Shown: piece by piece, positions 16,666 to 25,020 of the stretch | Layout of the letters: every line of letters starts with the position of its first letter | How positions within the stretch are numbered: position 1 is the first letter of the stretch | DNA from: Bacteroidota bacterium | GTDB taxonomy: Bacteria > Bacteroidota > Rhodothermia > Rhodothermales > Bin80 | Direction of reading: 5' to 3' | Length of the DNA stretch: 54,825 nt | Assembly (NCBI GenBank): GCA_028873925.1 | Contig: JAPPNA010000053.1 | Span: 1 to 54,825, forward strand | Notes under the pieces: model-generated | The model's input: only the letters and a program-made list of their open reading frames with translations | The model's database searches: none | What the model was told of the DNA's origin: nothing | Translations under genes and position numbers: made by a program

Positions 16666-18416
16666 TCAAATATCGCGTGTAGGATCATAAGGCCGATACT
16701 CCACCAGGGCCGCGCGCCCCAATATGTCCTTGATGGTGGCCATCATTTCAACCCCACAGTTATCCGTGAGCCGTAGCGGTTTGCCCAGCCGAAACACGAC
16801 CTGTTGCGGCCGCCCCTCGTCAACGGATACATTATCAGCGTACAGATAAGTTCGATCAGCAGCATCACGTATGGGATTCAACCTGCCCTGCAGGCCAGGA
16901 ATCTTCCCGGTGCTGTTCGGAATAATGACCGCCCCTCCCAAGGTAAGGGGAGATAATTCCAGCAACAGACCGCCGTGGCTCGGCGTCCATTCTCTTTCCA
17001 AACCGGCGGTATACCCGGGTGTCGCTGCGTACACGGTCATCGGAAGATGCGTAGTGAACAGATCAAATTCCGCTTCACCGGCCTCGTTGGTACTTGTCTG
17101 CTGCCAGGTCTTGTTTGGGAAGATGGCCAGTACATCCACGCCGGCGAGCGGTTCACCCTCAGCGTGTACCGTGACCGCAGCATTTGAGGGTACGAGCTCA
17201 AGCCTGGCAGCCGGGATGGTCAGGACCAGATTTGAACCGTCTACCAGCCTGTACACCGGATCAATTCCAGCGGTCTCATGAGTCTCGCGCAGGATGATTG
17301 AGACACCATCGCCCCGCCGCTCCATTATGTAGCGGCGATGGTCTGATCCGGGAATTCTGCCGACGGGGATTCGCCCGAACACGGAAGCTATGATATCGTT
17401 GCGAGTAGCCTGAGTAGAACCCATCCCCTCAATCGTCATCCCGTTGGGAAGCTGACCGGGCGAGTCAATCTCAAAGCGGTTCCTAAACATCGACAGCCTG
17501 ATGCGCCGGGCCTGTACGGAATAGTCACGATGCACGACAGCGTTAACCACTGCCTCAAATACCGCCATCCTGCTGTACTGCGGCGCATCTTCCCGAGCGG
17601 GAGTCTTGCGGGCCGAGACCCGCATATTGCGGACAACGAATTTTACTGCCTCGTTAACCTGGTCAGGCAGCGGTCCAGTGATCTCCTGTGCATCCAGTTG
17701 GCCGGAAGCGCGATCTGTGCCGCGATACAGGGTCGCTGCGATACCGGCTTGCGGCAGCCACTCCTGCGGCGACTTCGTACAAAGAAGGATTCCGGCTATC
17801 GTTGCCCGTTCCACTGATGCCTCATCGTGTGCCAACAGCCCTTGGTTCCGTAGCGCCCGGCGCGGATTGGCCGCACCCGCCGCACTCAAGAGTGGCATCC
17901 ACAACTGCTCATCCAACGTATGGAACCCCGTCTCGCCAACAATCTGTCGGTCGAACCAGCGGTATCTACCTTGAGCGCGACGCTGCGCCAGTCGCATCCG
18001 TTCGTCGCTATCAGGCAGTCGCCTGCTCCCACCAACCCTGATGAATGCTTTACCGGCTCGCTCGTACACGGAATCACCGCGCGGAACCTTGACGACTACT
18101 AATGCCTGACCATCAATCTCCCGATGATAGGTTTCGATGCCGAGGACAGGATTGATAGTATCTGTGCTGATCTCAACCAACAGCTGGTCCAGAGCGGCAT
18201 CTGCTTCATGGACATTCCCTGCACCCGACCCTCATCTGAGACCCCGCAGAGGAGATAGCCTCCGTTTGAATTGGCAAACGCCGCCATCTCATCAGCGAGT
18301 TTGTCCCGGCGCGGGCGCTTCGGTCGATTGCCGCTGAATTCAACCTGTCTGAATTCGCACTCGCTGTCTTCGCCCATTCGCAGGCGCTGGCGGATCTCAG
18401 CTTCGGTCATGGACAA
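16666..18416 (-). pseudogene. AlbA_2 / HATPase_c_4 ATP-binding protein, interrupted by a frameshift
   Basis: Two frames together make one protein. The first (ATG at 18416) has the AlbA_2 part: SECEFRQVEF, then FANSNGGYLLCGVSDEGRVQGM. The homology then continues in another frame as DAALDQLLVEIS, into a frame open from 18180 to 16666. The shift lies near 18198-18206 and fits one missing base. The second part carries the HATPase_c_4 signature FEAVVNAVVHRDYS and the SPGQLPNG loop. Beyond the usual end there are about 170 extra residues: one Ig/carboxypeptidase-regulatory-like unit (AEGEPLAGVDVLAIF, NEAGEAEFDL) and a terminal part ending PYDPTRDI. There is no homopolymer at the shift. It may be a true lesion, a sequencing error, or two separately translated parts. 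A small Cys-rich frame overlaps its start. Confidence 0.75.
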
Positions 18417-18759
18417 AGGACTCCTTCAAGATATACCCTGTGCCAGCCGCTGAATGCGGGCGCAAAATCAGCCCCGCCCCGCTGATAGGCAGCCGCGTCC
18501 TTAACTCCAAAAGTTCCCATGCTTGTACTGGCCCAAGCGAATGACCATTATCCCCAACACACTGGATGCTGCGGTCCGGCTTGAAGACATCGGCAAACAA
18601 TTCGTTCGGCGGGACACTCTTGAGGGTATCGGGATGGTAAAGCGGGGGCACCTTCATTCCAACTCTGATCCTGGTGGAACATGCGTTACATTCGCCGGGC
18701 GACTTGCCGCACATCCTCCGCGCCATCCTGTGACATTCGTTCAGACGGAAAAACTTCAA
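18397..18759 (-). CDS. Possible small Cys-rich (zinc-finger-like) protein
   Basis: An open frame of 120 codons just upstream of, and overlapping by 20 nt, the broken ATPase gene. Its N-terminus has a Cys/His cluster, NECHRMARRMCGKSPGECNACS, which is shown here split as ECH, MCG and ECNAC; the spacing recalls NFX1-type zinc fingers. The middle has QCVGDNGHSLGP. Nothing else is recognisable. The position in front of the ATPase, on the same strand, supports an operon; the overlap and the lack of known homologues argue for caution. Confidence 0.28.
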   Translation of the reverse strand: MKFFRLNECHRMARRMCGKSPGECNACSTRIRVGMKVPPLYHPDTLKSVPPNELFADVFKPDRSIQCVGDNGHSLGPVQAWELLELRTRLPISGAGLILRPHSAAGTGYILKESFVHDRS

Positions 18760-18866
18760 AGCTCGGGCCGTTATTCCCTAGACCGATGAATTCAAACCGA
18801 TTCCGATGGGGTAAAATACGGTGCAGCCTGTCAACAGATCCGGGCGTTAGCCGCGGCCCAAAACGC

Positions 18867-18902
18867 AAAACGGCCCTCCGGCAATCACCAGAGGGCCGTT
18901 TT
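18867..18902 (-). terminator. Intrinsic terminator of the TonB-dependent receptor gene
   Basis: A perfect 12-bp inverted repeat (AAAACGGCCCTC at 18867-18878, GAGGGCCGTTTT at 18891-18902) with a 12-nt loop, 20 bp behind the receptor stop. Read leftwards the stem ends in TTTT, followed by a further T-run four bases later. The A/T ends on both sides make it potentially bidirectional. Confidence 0.85.
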
Positions 18903-18921
18903 ACTGTATTGAAGACGCACA

Positions 18922-21762
18922 CTAGAACAGGTCAGCAGTCAGTCGCAGCACGAAGGCGCGTCCGTTGTAGTCCCACGGCGTGGATTCCGGGCGGATGTTG
19001 CCCTGTGACAACGTCTCGTCCGCATGGGTGTCATAGAAGGTGTCCAGTAGATTGTCAACACCAAATGCCACACGGTAACTGCTGGCAAAGGTGTACCCGA
19101 CCTCCAGGTCCGCAATAACCTGTCCTTCAAACGTATCCAGCAGACTTGAGCCGCCGGACATGCAGGAGTTGCTGTTATTGCGGCAGACCTGCCAGCCATC
19201 GTAGTAGCTGAGACGCAACATGCCGTGCACCGCACCTCTGATGTGGCGACCACTGGCGACGAGTCGATGACGCGGATTCAGATTTTCAATCTCCACGATC
19301 CGACGCGGTGTCAGCACGCTGAGTGTGAACGGGCTCTGGAGGCTCTGACCAAGGAACTCACTGATCTCACTCGGCGCGGAATGACCCACCAGCTTCGTAC
19401 GCGTATAGTTCCAAGCCAGGCTGGCTTGGGTGGCATAGCCGTTGTCATGCTCCACATCATAAGCCAGCAGCAGGTCATACCCCTGCGTACGCGTGTCAAA
19501 ATCGTTGGAGAAGAACTTGACCTCCGCCAGATTCTCCACGCCGCCCAGCAGGTCGGCCTCATCCATGATGTCGGAAATCTCCTGCGAAATCGCAATGTTG
19601 CCCGTCAGTGAAATACGATCATCCAACCTTATGTCAAAGTAGTCCACCGTCAGCGTGAGATCTTCCGTGATGTCCATGACCGTACCCACCGTAAAGCTGC
19701 GCGCGGTCTCTTCCGTCAGCGGAAGACCACCCAGAGCCATTGAAATCGGATGCGTAGAAGGCAGCTGCCCGGTTTCCACAAGCTGATCTCCGGTGCCGCT
19801 GAGTGCGGTCTGCAGCGCCCAAAGGTTGGCCTGACCCGGTGTCGGCGCACGGAAGCCGGTTGAGACCGTACCCCGCAGACGAATCCGGTCCGTAGCACGG
19901 TACAGGGCGGCGATCTTGCCCGTCAGCGTGGAGCCGAAGTCATCATAATAGTTCTCATACCTGGCGGCCACTCCTGCCACCCAACGCTCGGTGAGGTCCG
20001 TCTCAAAGTCAATGTATGCCGCGAAATTCGGACGCGTCCAGGAGTTCGCAAACCTGGGGTTCAAACCCTGGTACCCGTTGGAGCCGACACTGAATCCCTG
20101 CGCCGAGAACGGGCCCGCCTCGTAGGAAGCAGGATCTCCGGCTACGGTCTCAAACATCTCCTGACGCCACTCAACGCCAATGGCCATGTTGAGCGGTTCA
20201 GCGAACGCATCCACATCAATCGGAAGTGAAACGGAACCGGCAACGGTAAACTCTGTCTGCCGGTATCCCCGAGGCTTGAACGATGTCGGCGTGTTGGGTC
20301 CCAGCGAGGCATTGACCGTATTGTAGATGAAATAATCCACCTGACTGTTGCCGTAAATCGCGCTGGCATCCCACCGAAGCCCGTCATCACTGCCTCCCCG
20401 AATACCCACGGTGCCGCTGAGGTCCGAAATATTGGCACCGAAACGGGGCGTGAATCCACCCGGATACAACTCGTTGAATACAAAGCAGCGCCCCTGATAC
20501 TGACTGACAAAGTTGGAGACCGCGGAAAAATCGGCATCCAGACCCGGCACGACATCGCTGCAGACTATGTCGTCACTCTCGTTCAGATCCGCTACGGCAC
20601 GCCGGGCCGATGCTCCGCTGCCGAACCGGAATACGGCGCTCCGCGCACTCCCGGTTCCGGGCGCACGGAAGTAAAAGCCTCCCTCCGATTCGCGCTGGCC
20701 GAAGCCGCCGAACGCATACAGATGGGCACCACCGACATCCATGCCGGCGTTTAGAAAGCCCACCATTGAGTTGGACACATCCGGTGATCCCCAGATCTGG
20801 GCCGGATTGGTAAGCGGGTAGCCACGCTCCAGCAGCACCGTCTCATCGGCGCGCAAACCGCTGCGAATCGTGGGGTCCGCATCCCGGTACTCAAAACTGA
20901 GGTTGGCAAAGCCGTTCTGCGTCAAAGGCAGACCCACATTCACACCGACCATGCCGTGGCGGCCATCCCCTTCGGAATACTGACCTCCCTGCATGCGTAC
21001 ATGGACACCGCTGCGGTTTTCCCGCAGCTGCATATTAAACACTCCGGCCACCGCATCCGCCCCGTACTGAGCGGAAGCCCCATCCCGGAGGATTTCAACA
21101 CGCCCGACGGCTATGCTCGGTATCATGTTCAGATCCGCGCCTTGTGAACCGACATTCAGCGAGGTGCCAAGCAGGGCCATCGATCCGGAACGATGCCGGC
21201 GCTTGCCGTTAATCAGCAGGATAACATTGTCTGCTGGCAGACCTCTAAGGGTGATCGGTCGCACCAAGGTGGCCTCATCATCAATGCCGTGTCGCTGCAC
21301 GTTGAAGGACGGCACCTGCGAACGGAGCACATCATCAAAATCCGTACTCGTCTGTGAGGCAAGGTCCCTGGGGCCAAACACGTCCACCGGAACCGCCGAA
21401 TCCTTCACCAGACGCGGCAAACGACGAGATCCGACCACCACAACCTGCTCAATCTCCAGCACACTCACCTGCAGCGCGACATCAAGGGTGGACATGCCCT
21501 CTTCCACCATGCGCACCTCGCTCCTGTAGCCGACAAAACTGAATGAAAGCGTAGAACCGGCACCGGCTACCTCCACGGAGTACATCCCGTCGCCATCGGT
21601 GGTAGTACCGGTAAGAGTGCCCTGCACGGCCACCGTTGCTCCCGGAATGGGATCGCCCGACTCGGCATCGGAGACCGTACCGGTAACGGTCATCTGCGCA
21701 CTGGCAAGCGGCACCAGTATGAGCCCTGCCAACAGTGTCAAAATTGTGAAAACTCTTGTCAT
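18922..21762 (-). CDS. TonB-dependent outer-membrane receptor
   Basis: A 946-residue receptor starting at the ATG at 21762, which begins a clean signal peptide (core FTILTLLAGLILVPLASA). The frame is open farther upstream to 22083, but a consensus promoter lies inside that extension. Residues about 25-105 form a carboxypeptidase-regulatory-like domain (VTGTVSDAESGDPIPGATV), typical of Bacteroidota receptors. The plug follows, with LPADNVILLINGKR and VEILRDGASAQYGADAVAGV. The rest is the 22-strand barrel, ending in FVLRLTADLF with the terminal Phe. It resembles receptors that end near the SusC/IroN type, yet no SusD-like partner is adjacent, so a siderophore, haem or small organic ligand is possible and the substrate is unknown. 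The gene is monocistronic: a perfect promoter in front and a strong terminator behind. Confidence 0.93.
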   Translation of the reverse strand: MTRVFTILTLLAGLILVPLASAQMTVTGTVSDAESGDPIPGATVAVQGTLTGTTTDGDGMYSVEVAGAGSTLSFSFVGYRSEVRMVEEGMSTLDVALQVSVLEIEQVVVVGSRRLPRLVKDSAVPVDVFGPRDLASQTSTDFDDVLRSQVPSFNVQRHGIDDEATLVRPITLRGLPADNVILLINGKRRHRSGSMALLGTSLNVGSQGADLNMIPSIAVGRVEILRDGASAQYGADAVAGVFNMQLRENRSGVHVRMQGGQYSEGDGRHGMVGVNVGLPLTQNGFANLSFEYRDADPTIRSGLRADETVLLERGYPLTNPAQIWGSPDVSNSMVGFLNAGMDVGGAHLYAFGGFGQRESEGGFYFRAPGTGSARSAVFRFGSGASARRAVADLNESDDIVCSDVVPGLDADFSAVSNFVSQYQGRCFVFNELYPGGFTPRFGANISDLSGTVGIRGGSDDGLRWDASAIYGNSQVDYFIYNTVNASLGPNTPTSFKPRGYRQTEFTVAGSVSLPIDVDAFAEPLNMAIGVEWRQEMFETVAGDPASYEAGPFSAQGFSVGSNGYQGLNPRFANSWTRPNFAAYIDFETDLTERWVAGVAARYENYYDDFGSTLTGKIAALYRATDRIRLRGTVSTGFRAPTPGQANLWALQTALSGTGDQLVETGQLPSTHPISMALGGLPLTEETARSFTVGTVMDITEDLTLTVDYFDIRLDDRISLTGNIAISQEISDIMDEADLLGGVENLAEVKFFSNDFDTRTQGYDLLLAYDVEHDNGYATQASLAWNYTRTKLVGHSAPSEISEFLGQSLQSPFTLSVLTPRRIVEIENLNPRHRLVASGRHIRGAVHGMLRLSYYDGWQVCRNNSNSCMSGGSSLLDTFEGQVIADLEVGYTFASSYRVAFGVDNLLDTFYDTHADETLSQGNIRPESTPWDYNGRAFVLRLTADLF

Positions 21763-21797
21763 AGGAATAGATGGTTTAAGCGAAAATAATGTCCAAT

Positions 21798-21888
21798 CAA
21801 CCCTCGGCGAGTTGATCCGGGCAGCCACACCACTCCAGCTGTCAGCGCGGTCCGGCCGGTCCAGCAAGTCACGCATGCAAGAGGGTTG
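21798..21888 (-). promoter_or_regulatory. Possible structured leader of the receptor mRNA
   Basis: Inside the roughly 170-nt leader, CAACCCTC (21798-21805 on the plus strand) can pair with GAGGGTTG (21881-21888), closing a region of about 75 nt that also holds a G/C-rich palindromic core, CCGGCCGG. I do not recognise a known riboswitch. It may be a cis-regulatory fold or chance. Confidence 0.3.
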
Positions 21889-21940
21889 CCTCATCCTGTT
21901 CATGTGGCCTGCGCCTGGCTCTGAAGGATGCTCATTCCCA

Positions 21941-21969
21941 ATTATAACATAAAACGCCGGAAATGTCAA
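21941..21969 (-). promoter_or_regulatory. Perfect consensus sigma70-type promoter of the TonB-dependent receptor gene
   Basis: Read leftwards, TTGACA (21969-21964) is followed after exactly 17 bp by TATAAT (21946-21941). All 12 positions match the Escherichia coli consensus. Transcription would start near 21934 and leave a leader of about 170 nt before the ATG at 21762. This is unlike the TTTG/TAnnTTTG promoters usual in Bacteroidota. Confidence 0.8.
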
Positions 21970-22007
21970 TATTGCTCCCCGAAAATCCTGGCTCCGTACC
22001 CAATCCG

Positions 22008-22079
22008 ATACTCCTGCCGAATCCGTAACAATTCTGCCGAAGCAATGGCCGTGATTCGCCCGTAAAGGCGGGCGGAATC
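22008..22079 (+). other. Candidate oriT / MobC operator upstream of the mobilisation genes
   Basis: Three signals lie within 85 bp of mobC. A TCCTGC string at 22012-22017 resembles the nic core of IncP-like origins. The near-direct repeat TCCTGCCGAA (22012-22021) and TTCTGCCGAA (22032-22041) is spaced 20 bp apart, about two helical turns. A hairpin follows: GATTCGCCCG with CGGGCGGAATC (22053-22079), one bulged G and a short loop. Such an arrangement would suit a relaxosome origin or an autoregulatory MobC site. Confidence 0.35.
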
Positions 22080-22091
22080 TCAACCGGGTTT

Positions 22092-22367
22092 ATGGCAAAA
22101 AGCAGCAGCATCTCCGTCACGATCGGCTCCGAACAGCTCGCGACCATTGACGAAAATGCGCGCCAGTCCGCCCTGAGCCGCAGTGAATACATGCGCCGCG
22201 CAGCACTCGGCCACCAATTGCGCACGCGCGTGGAGGAGGAAACGCACCGTGCCCTGATCCGGCTGGGTCTGCAACTGAAGGCCCTCCGGTCCCAATGCAA
22301 CTGTGCCGACCTGGACGCGGTGGTCTCTCAAATCCGGCAGGTGCTCGACGAACTTGCGCCTACATGA
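22092..22367 (+). CDS. mobC: MobC-like ribbon-helix-helix mobilisation protein
   Basis: A 91-residue basic protein. The N-terminus, SSISVTIGSEQLATIDENARQ, shown here as VTIGSEQL and IDENA, followed by SRSEYMRRAALG, has the beta-strand plus two helices of ribbon-helix-helix relaxosome proteins. The C-terminal half (ALIRLGLQLKAL to ADLDAVVSQIRQVLDEL) matches the MobC pattern of an R.G.NLNQ-like helix and a final long helix. MobC proteins bind oriT and help the relaxase to open the strands; many also repress their own operon. Its stop overlaps the relaxase start (ATGA), so the two are translationally coupled. It is divergent from the receptor gene, and the intergenic region holds the candidate oriT. 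Confidence 0.7.
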   Translation: MAKSSSISVTIGSEQLATIDENARQSALSRSEYMRRAALGHQLRTRVEEETHRALIRLGLQLKALRSQCNCADLDAVVSQIRQVLDELAPT

Positions 22368-23371
22368 TCGCCGCCTGCCGCAACGCCCGGTGCTTTCAGA
22401 ACGTAGCCCGCTACCTGGAGCAGCCCAAGGCCGGCCGGGAAGATGTGCCGCGTATCATGTGGACCGATGCGCGCAATCTGATCCATACCGACAATCTGGA
22501 TCAGGCCGCCCGGGAAATGGCGCTGATGGCCCGCAGCAATACCCGCGTGGAACAACCTGCGCTGCATATGTCCATTTCCTGGGCCCCGGAGGATAACCCC
22601 AGCCCCGAACAGATGCGTGAGGTCGCCTATCGGGTGCAGGATGCCATCGGGTTGGAAAACCATCAGTGTGTCCTGGTCGCGCACGGTGACGAAGCCTACG
22701 CCCATGTGCATACCATTACCAACCGTATCCATCCGGAATCATCCCAATCCCGGCCACGCACACTTTTCTACCGCACCATTGAGACTACGCTGCGTCACAC
22801 CGAACGGGAAATGGGCTTCCGGGAAACTCCGGGCCATCTGTTCCAGCTTCCCGGCCAGCAGCCGCCCGATCGGACCGAGTCCCTGTCCAAGACAGCCCAC
22901 AAGGCCACAACCCGCCGGCGGGAAATCCCGTTTCAGGTTATCGTACGGGACCGGGCCGAGCATCACTTTACACAGGCCCGCAGCTGGCAGGACCTCCACC
23001 ATCGGCTGGACCTTGAGGATTTGAGACTCAAGCCCAGAGGACGCGGACTCGTGGTCACTGACGGGCACGAGTTCGCCAAGTGCAGCAGCGTCGCCCCCGA
23101 TGTGTCCCTACGCAAACTGGAAGCGCGTTTTAAGACTCCGTTCACACCACCGGAGATTGAAAGCCGCGAAAAAGAGCTCGGCACGCTGAAGCACCAGCTG
23201 CAGCTCTTGCCGGACCCACCAACAACCCGCCAGAAAAGCAAACTCGCGCAGTCCTTCATCCGGCTGGATCAGGTTTGCCCCAACCTGCCCGCCCAACTCG
23301 GGACGCAGGCGTACCGGATGCTCAAGAGCTGGGCCGAACATGAGCGAGCATTGCACGATCTGGGCCTGTAA
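22364..23371 (+). CDS. mobA: MobA/VirD2-type relaxase (MOBP-like)
   Basis: A 335-residue relaxase. The start is the ATG at 22364, which overlaps the mobC stop; an earlier in-frame ATG at 22295 would add 23 residues unlike any relaxase. Motifs in order: RYLEQPKAG near the N-terminus with Tyr17 as the likely nucleophile, PALHMSISWAPEDN at 65-78, and the metal-binding HVHTITNRIHP at 114-124 preceded by His107. This is the pattern of relaxases that nick oriT and stay bound to the 5' end. The C-terminal half is charged and helical, without primase or helicase motifs, so this is a short mobilisation relaxase that relies on another element's transfer channel. No integrase, replication gene or type IV secretion gene is seen nearby. 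Confidence 0.85.
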   Translation: MIAACRNARCFQNVARYLEQPKAGREDVPRIMWTDARNLIHTDNLDQAAREMALMARSNTRVEQPALHMSISWAPEDNPSPEQMREVAYRVQDAIGLENHQCVLVAHGDEAYAHVHTITNRIHPESSQSRPRTLFYRTIETTLRHTEREMGFRETPGHLFQLPGQQPPDRTESLSKTAHKATTRRREIPFQVIVRDRAEHHFTQARSWQDLHHRLDLEDLRLKPRGRGLVVTDGHEFAKCSSVAPDVSLRKLEARFKTPFTPPEIESREKELGTLKHQLQLLPDPPTTRQKSKLAQSFIRLDQVCPNLPAQLGTQAYRMLKSWAEHERALHDLGL

Positions 23372-23372
23372 C

Positions 23373-23615
23373 ATGAGTGAGTCCGCCAGGCCTTCGCTGC
23401 GCGCCCGTTTTGATCAGAAGCAGCAGGCCGCCGCGGAGGCGAGGCTTGAAGACCTGCTGCAGCGGGTCTCCGCTGCCGCACATGCCCTCAATGTATGCGC
23501 CCTCAACCTGCAGTCCGCCGAGGCGGTATTCCGGCGCGGCCGTCTGTGGTTTGCCATAGGTGTCTGCGCCGGGCTCGCACTCGCCACGCTGATCGGCCCC
23601 TACTGGCCCTGGTAG
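23373..23615 (+). CDS. Small membrane protein of the mobilisation module
   Basis: An 80-residue protein that starts one base after the relaxase stop. Residues 1-55 are helical and charged (ARFDQKQQAAAEARLEDLLQRV, read as DQKQQAAAEARLE then LQRV), probably a coiled coil. The C-terminus is a single membrane span, LWFAIGVCAGLALATLIG, ending in PYWPW. An upstream in-frame ATG at 23340 lies inside the relaxase gene and is less likely. Small coiled-coil or membrane proteins (MbeB/MbeD-like) occur behind relaxase genes of mobilisable elements, but I cannot assign it to one of those families. The next gene, convergent, ends 4 bp later. Confidence 0.55.
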   Translation: MSESARPSLRARFDQKQQAAAEARLEDLLQRVSAAAHALNVCALNLQSAEAVFRRGRLWFAIGVCAGLALATLIGPYWPW

Positions 23616-23619
23616 CCGG

Positions 23620-24951
23620 TCAGACACGCCAGGGCTTGCGCATCGGCCGCGTCAGCAGCTTGTTAGCCTCATCGTCGTCTTTGAACCGCTCACGCTTCGG
23701 ATTCCAGGTCAGCGAGCGCCCCACACGCATGCATATCTCACTGGTCAGGCATGCCACCAAGGAGCTGTGTCCGATTTCCACATCGCACACCGGGCGGCTG
23801 CGGGTCTTGACACAATTCAGAAAATCTCTCCGGTGATCGTCACTGTGATAGAGGCGCACATCGCCGGGCTGCATCTGCTGCTCAAGCAGCCGCTCATCAG
23901 ATGCCCAGATATCACCGCGGCTTACTCCGACCCAGCCATCAGTCCCGATAAACTGGACCATACCTTCATGCGGACCTTTCTTCTTGATGACCGGAATATC
24001 GCCTTCATACATCAGGGTCAGTTCCTCCTCCGGTGCCTCGGAAGCATCAACCAGCTGCATGGGGCCCGACCGGTCGACCCCCAGCCCCCAGTGGGCGATA
24101 TCAAAATTATGAGCGCCCCAGTCGGCAATGTGACCGGCCGAGTACGGGCGCCAGGCCCGCCAAGCCCCTTCTTCGGTGTTGTACCCTCCGCTGACGCGCT
24201 CACTGTGATAGGGAGCCGATGGCGCGTTGCCGAGCCATAACTCGTACAGGAAGCCTTCCGGAACGGGCTCTTCCCCGTGCGGAAAGGGCTTGGAAATGCC
24301 GCCCACCTGTGCATAAACTTTTCGGATTTCTCCCACATACCCGTTACGGGCGAGCTCACACGCATGCCGGAAGCGGGCATCCGAACGCTGCTGACTGCCC
24401 GTCTGAAACACGCAGTCATGCCTGCGCACAGCATCCACCATTTTGCGCCCCTCCCGGATGGTGCGCGCCAGCGGTTTTTCACCATAGATGTCCTTGCCAG
24501 CGGCAGCGGCCGCCACGGTCATGTAGCCGTGCCAGTGGTCCGGCAGCGCCATGCACACCGCATCAATATCACTGCGCTCCAGCACCTGCCAGAAAAAGGC
24601 GTAGCCATCACAGCCCGAATAGGACCCGCCATTGGTCCGCTCCGCGTAGGTGGTTTCAACATACTGACGGGCGGGTTCGCGTCCTTTCGGGCCGCTGCCC
24701 GCGTAATTCTCGCCGGAAGTATTCACGTCACACACCGCCAGCACCTGCACATCCGGCATTCGGATAAACCCGCGCAGATTGTTGAGGCCCATGCTCCCCA
24801 TGCCGATAAAGCCCATCGTAATCCGATCACTGGGGGCGGGCAGGCCGCCGCGCCCCAGGGCGGAAGCGGGAATAATGGCGGGCACCGCTGCGGCAAGCCC
24901 CAGCTGCTTCAGGAACCGGCGGCGGGACGATAGTCGTCTGGTCATGGTCAA
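23620..24951 (-). CDS. Tat-exported Gfo/Idh/MocA family oxidoreductase
   Basis: A 443-residue NAD(P)-dependent sugar or polyol dehydrogenase-like protein. The N-terminus has a twin-arginine signal (SRRRFLKQLG, then a hydrophobic stretch AAAVPAIIPASAL), so the folded, cofactor-loaded enzyme is exported to the periplasm. The Rossmann fold starts with ITMGFIGMGSMG; the Gfo/Idh motif GEKPLA and the substrate-site ADWGAHNFDIAHWGL follow. Its C-terminus (LTWNPKRERF) is typical of the Tat-type subfamily that is abundant in Bacteroidota and Planctomycetota and often degrades sugars or glycosides. The exact substrate is open. It is divergent from the PEP-hydrolase operon, with a Bacteroidota-type promoter in the 69-bp gap. 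Confidence 0.9.
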   Translation of the reverse strand: MTMTRRLSSRRRFLKQLGLAAAVPAIIPASALGRGGLPAPSDRITMGFIGMGSMGLNNLRGFIRMPDVQVLAVCDVNTSGENYAGSGPKGREPARQYVETTYAERTNGGSYSGCDGYAFFWQVLERSDIDAVCMALPDHWHGYMTVAAAAAGKDIYGEKPLARTIREGRKMVDAVRRHDCVFQTGSQQRSDARFRHACELARNGYVGEIRKVYAQVGGISKPFPHGEEPVPEGFLYELWLGNAPSAPYHSERVSGGYNTEEGAWRAWRPYSAGHIADWGAHNFDIAHWGLGVDRSGPMQLVDASEAPEEELTLMYEGDIPVIKKKGPHEGMVQFIGTDGWVGVSRGDIWASDERLLEQQMQPGDVRLYHSDDHRRDFLNCVKTRSRPVCDVEIGHSSLVACLTSEICMRVGRSLTWNPKRERFKDDDEANKLLTRPMRKPWRV

Positions 24952-24969
24952 TCCAGTAGTTTTCTACCG

Positions 24970-25002
24970 CAAATGTAAATATTATTGAATTCTATTGCCC
25001 AA
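24970..25002 (-). promoter_or_regulatory. Bacteroidota-type promoter of the Gfo/Idh/MocA gene
   Basis: Read leftwards, TTGG (25002-24999) stands 21 bp before TACATTTG (24977-24970), which matches the Bacteroidota -7 element TAnnTTTG fully and its -33 element TTTG in part. The start codon is at 24951. The region is A/T-rich, unlike the surrounding genes. Confidence 0.5.
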
Positions 25003-25020
25003 CAAGTTTGATTTCCCGTT

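Noticed and set aside
16106-16690. 194-codon plus-strand frame
   Set aside because: Composition is rich in Ser, Arg, Pro and Cys, there is no motif, and it runs into the 3' end of the ATPase gene on the other strand.
21763-22083. 107-codon N-terminal extension of the TonB-dependent receptor
   Set aside because: The perfect promoter lies inside it, and a clean signal peptide begins at the ATG at 21762.
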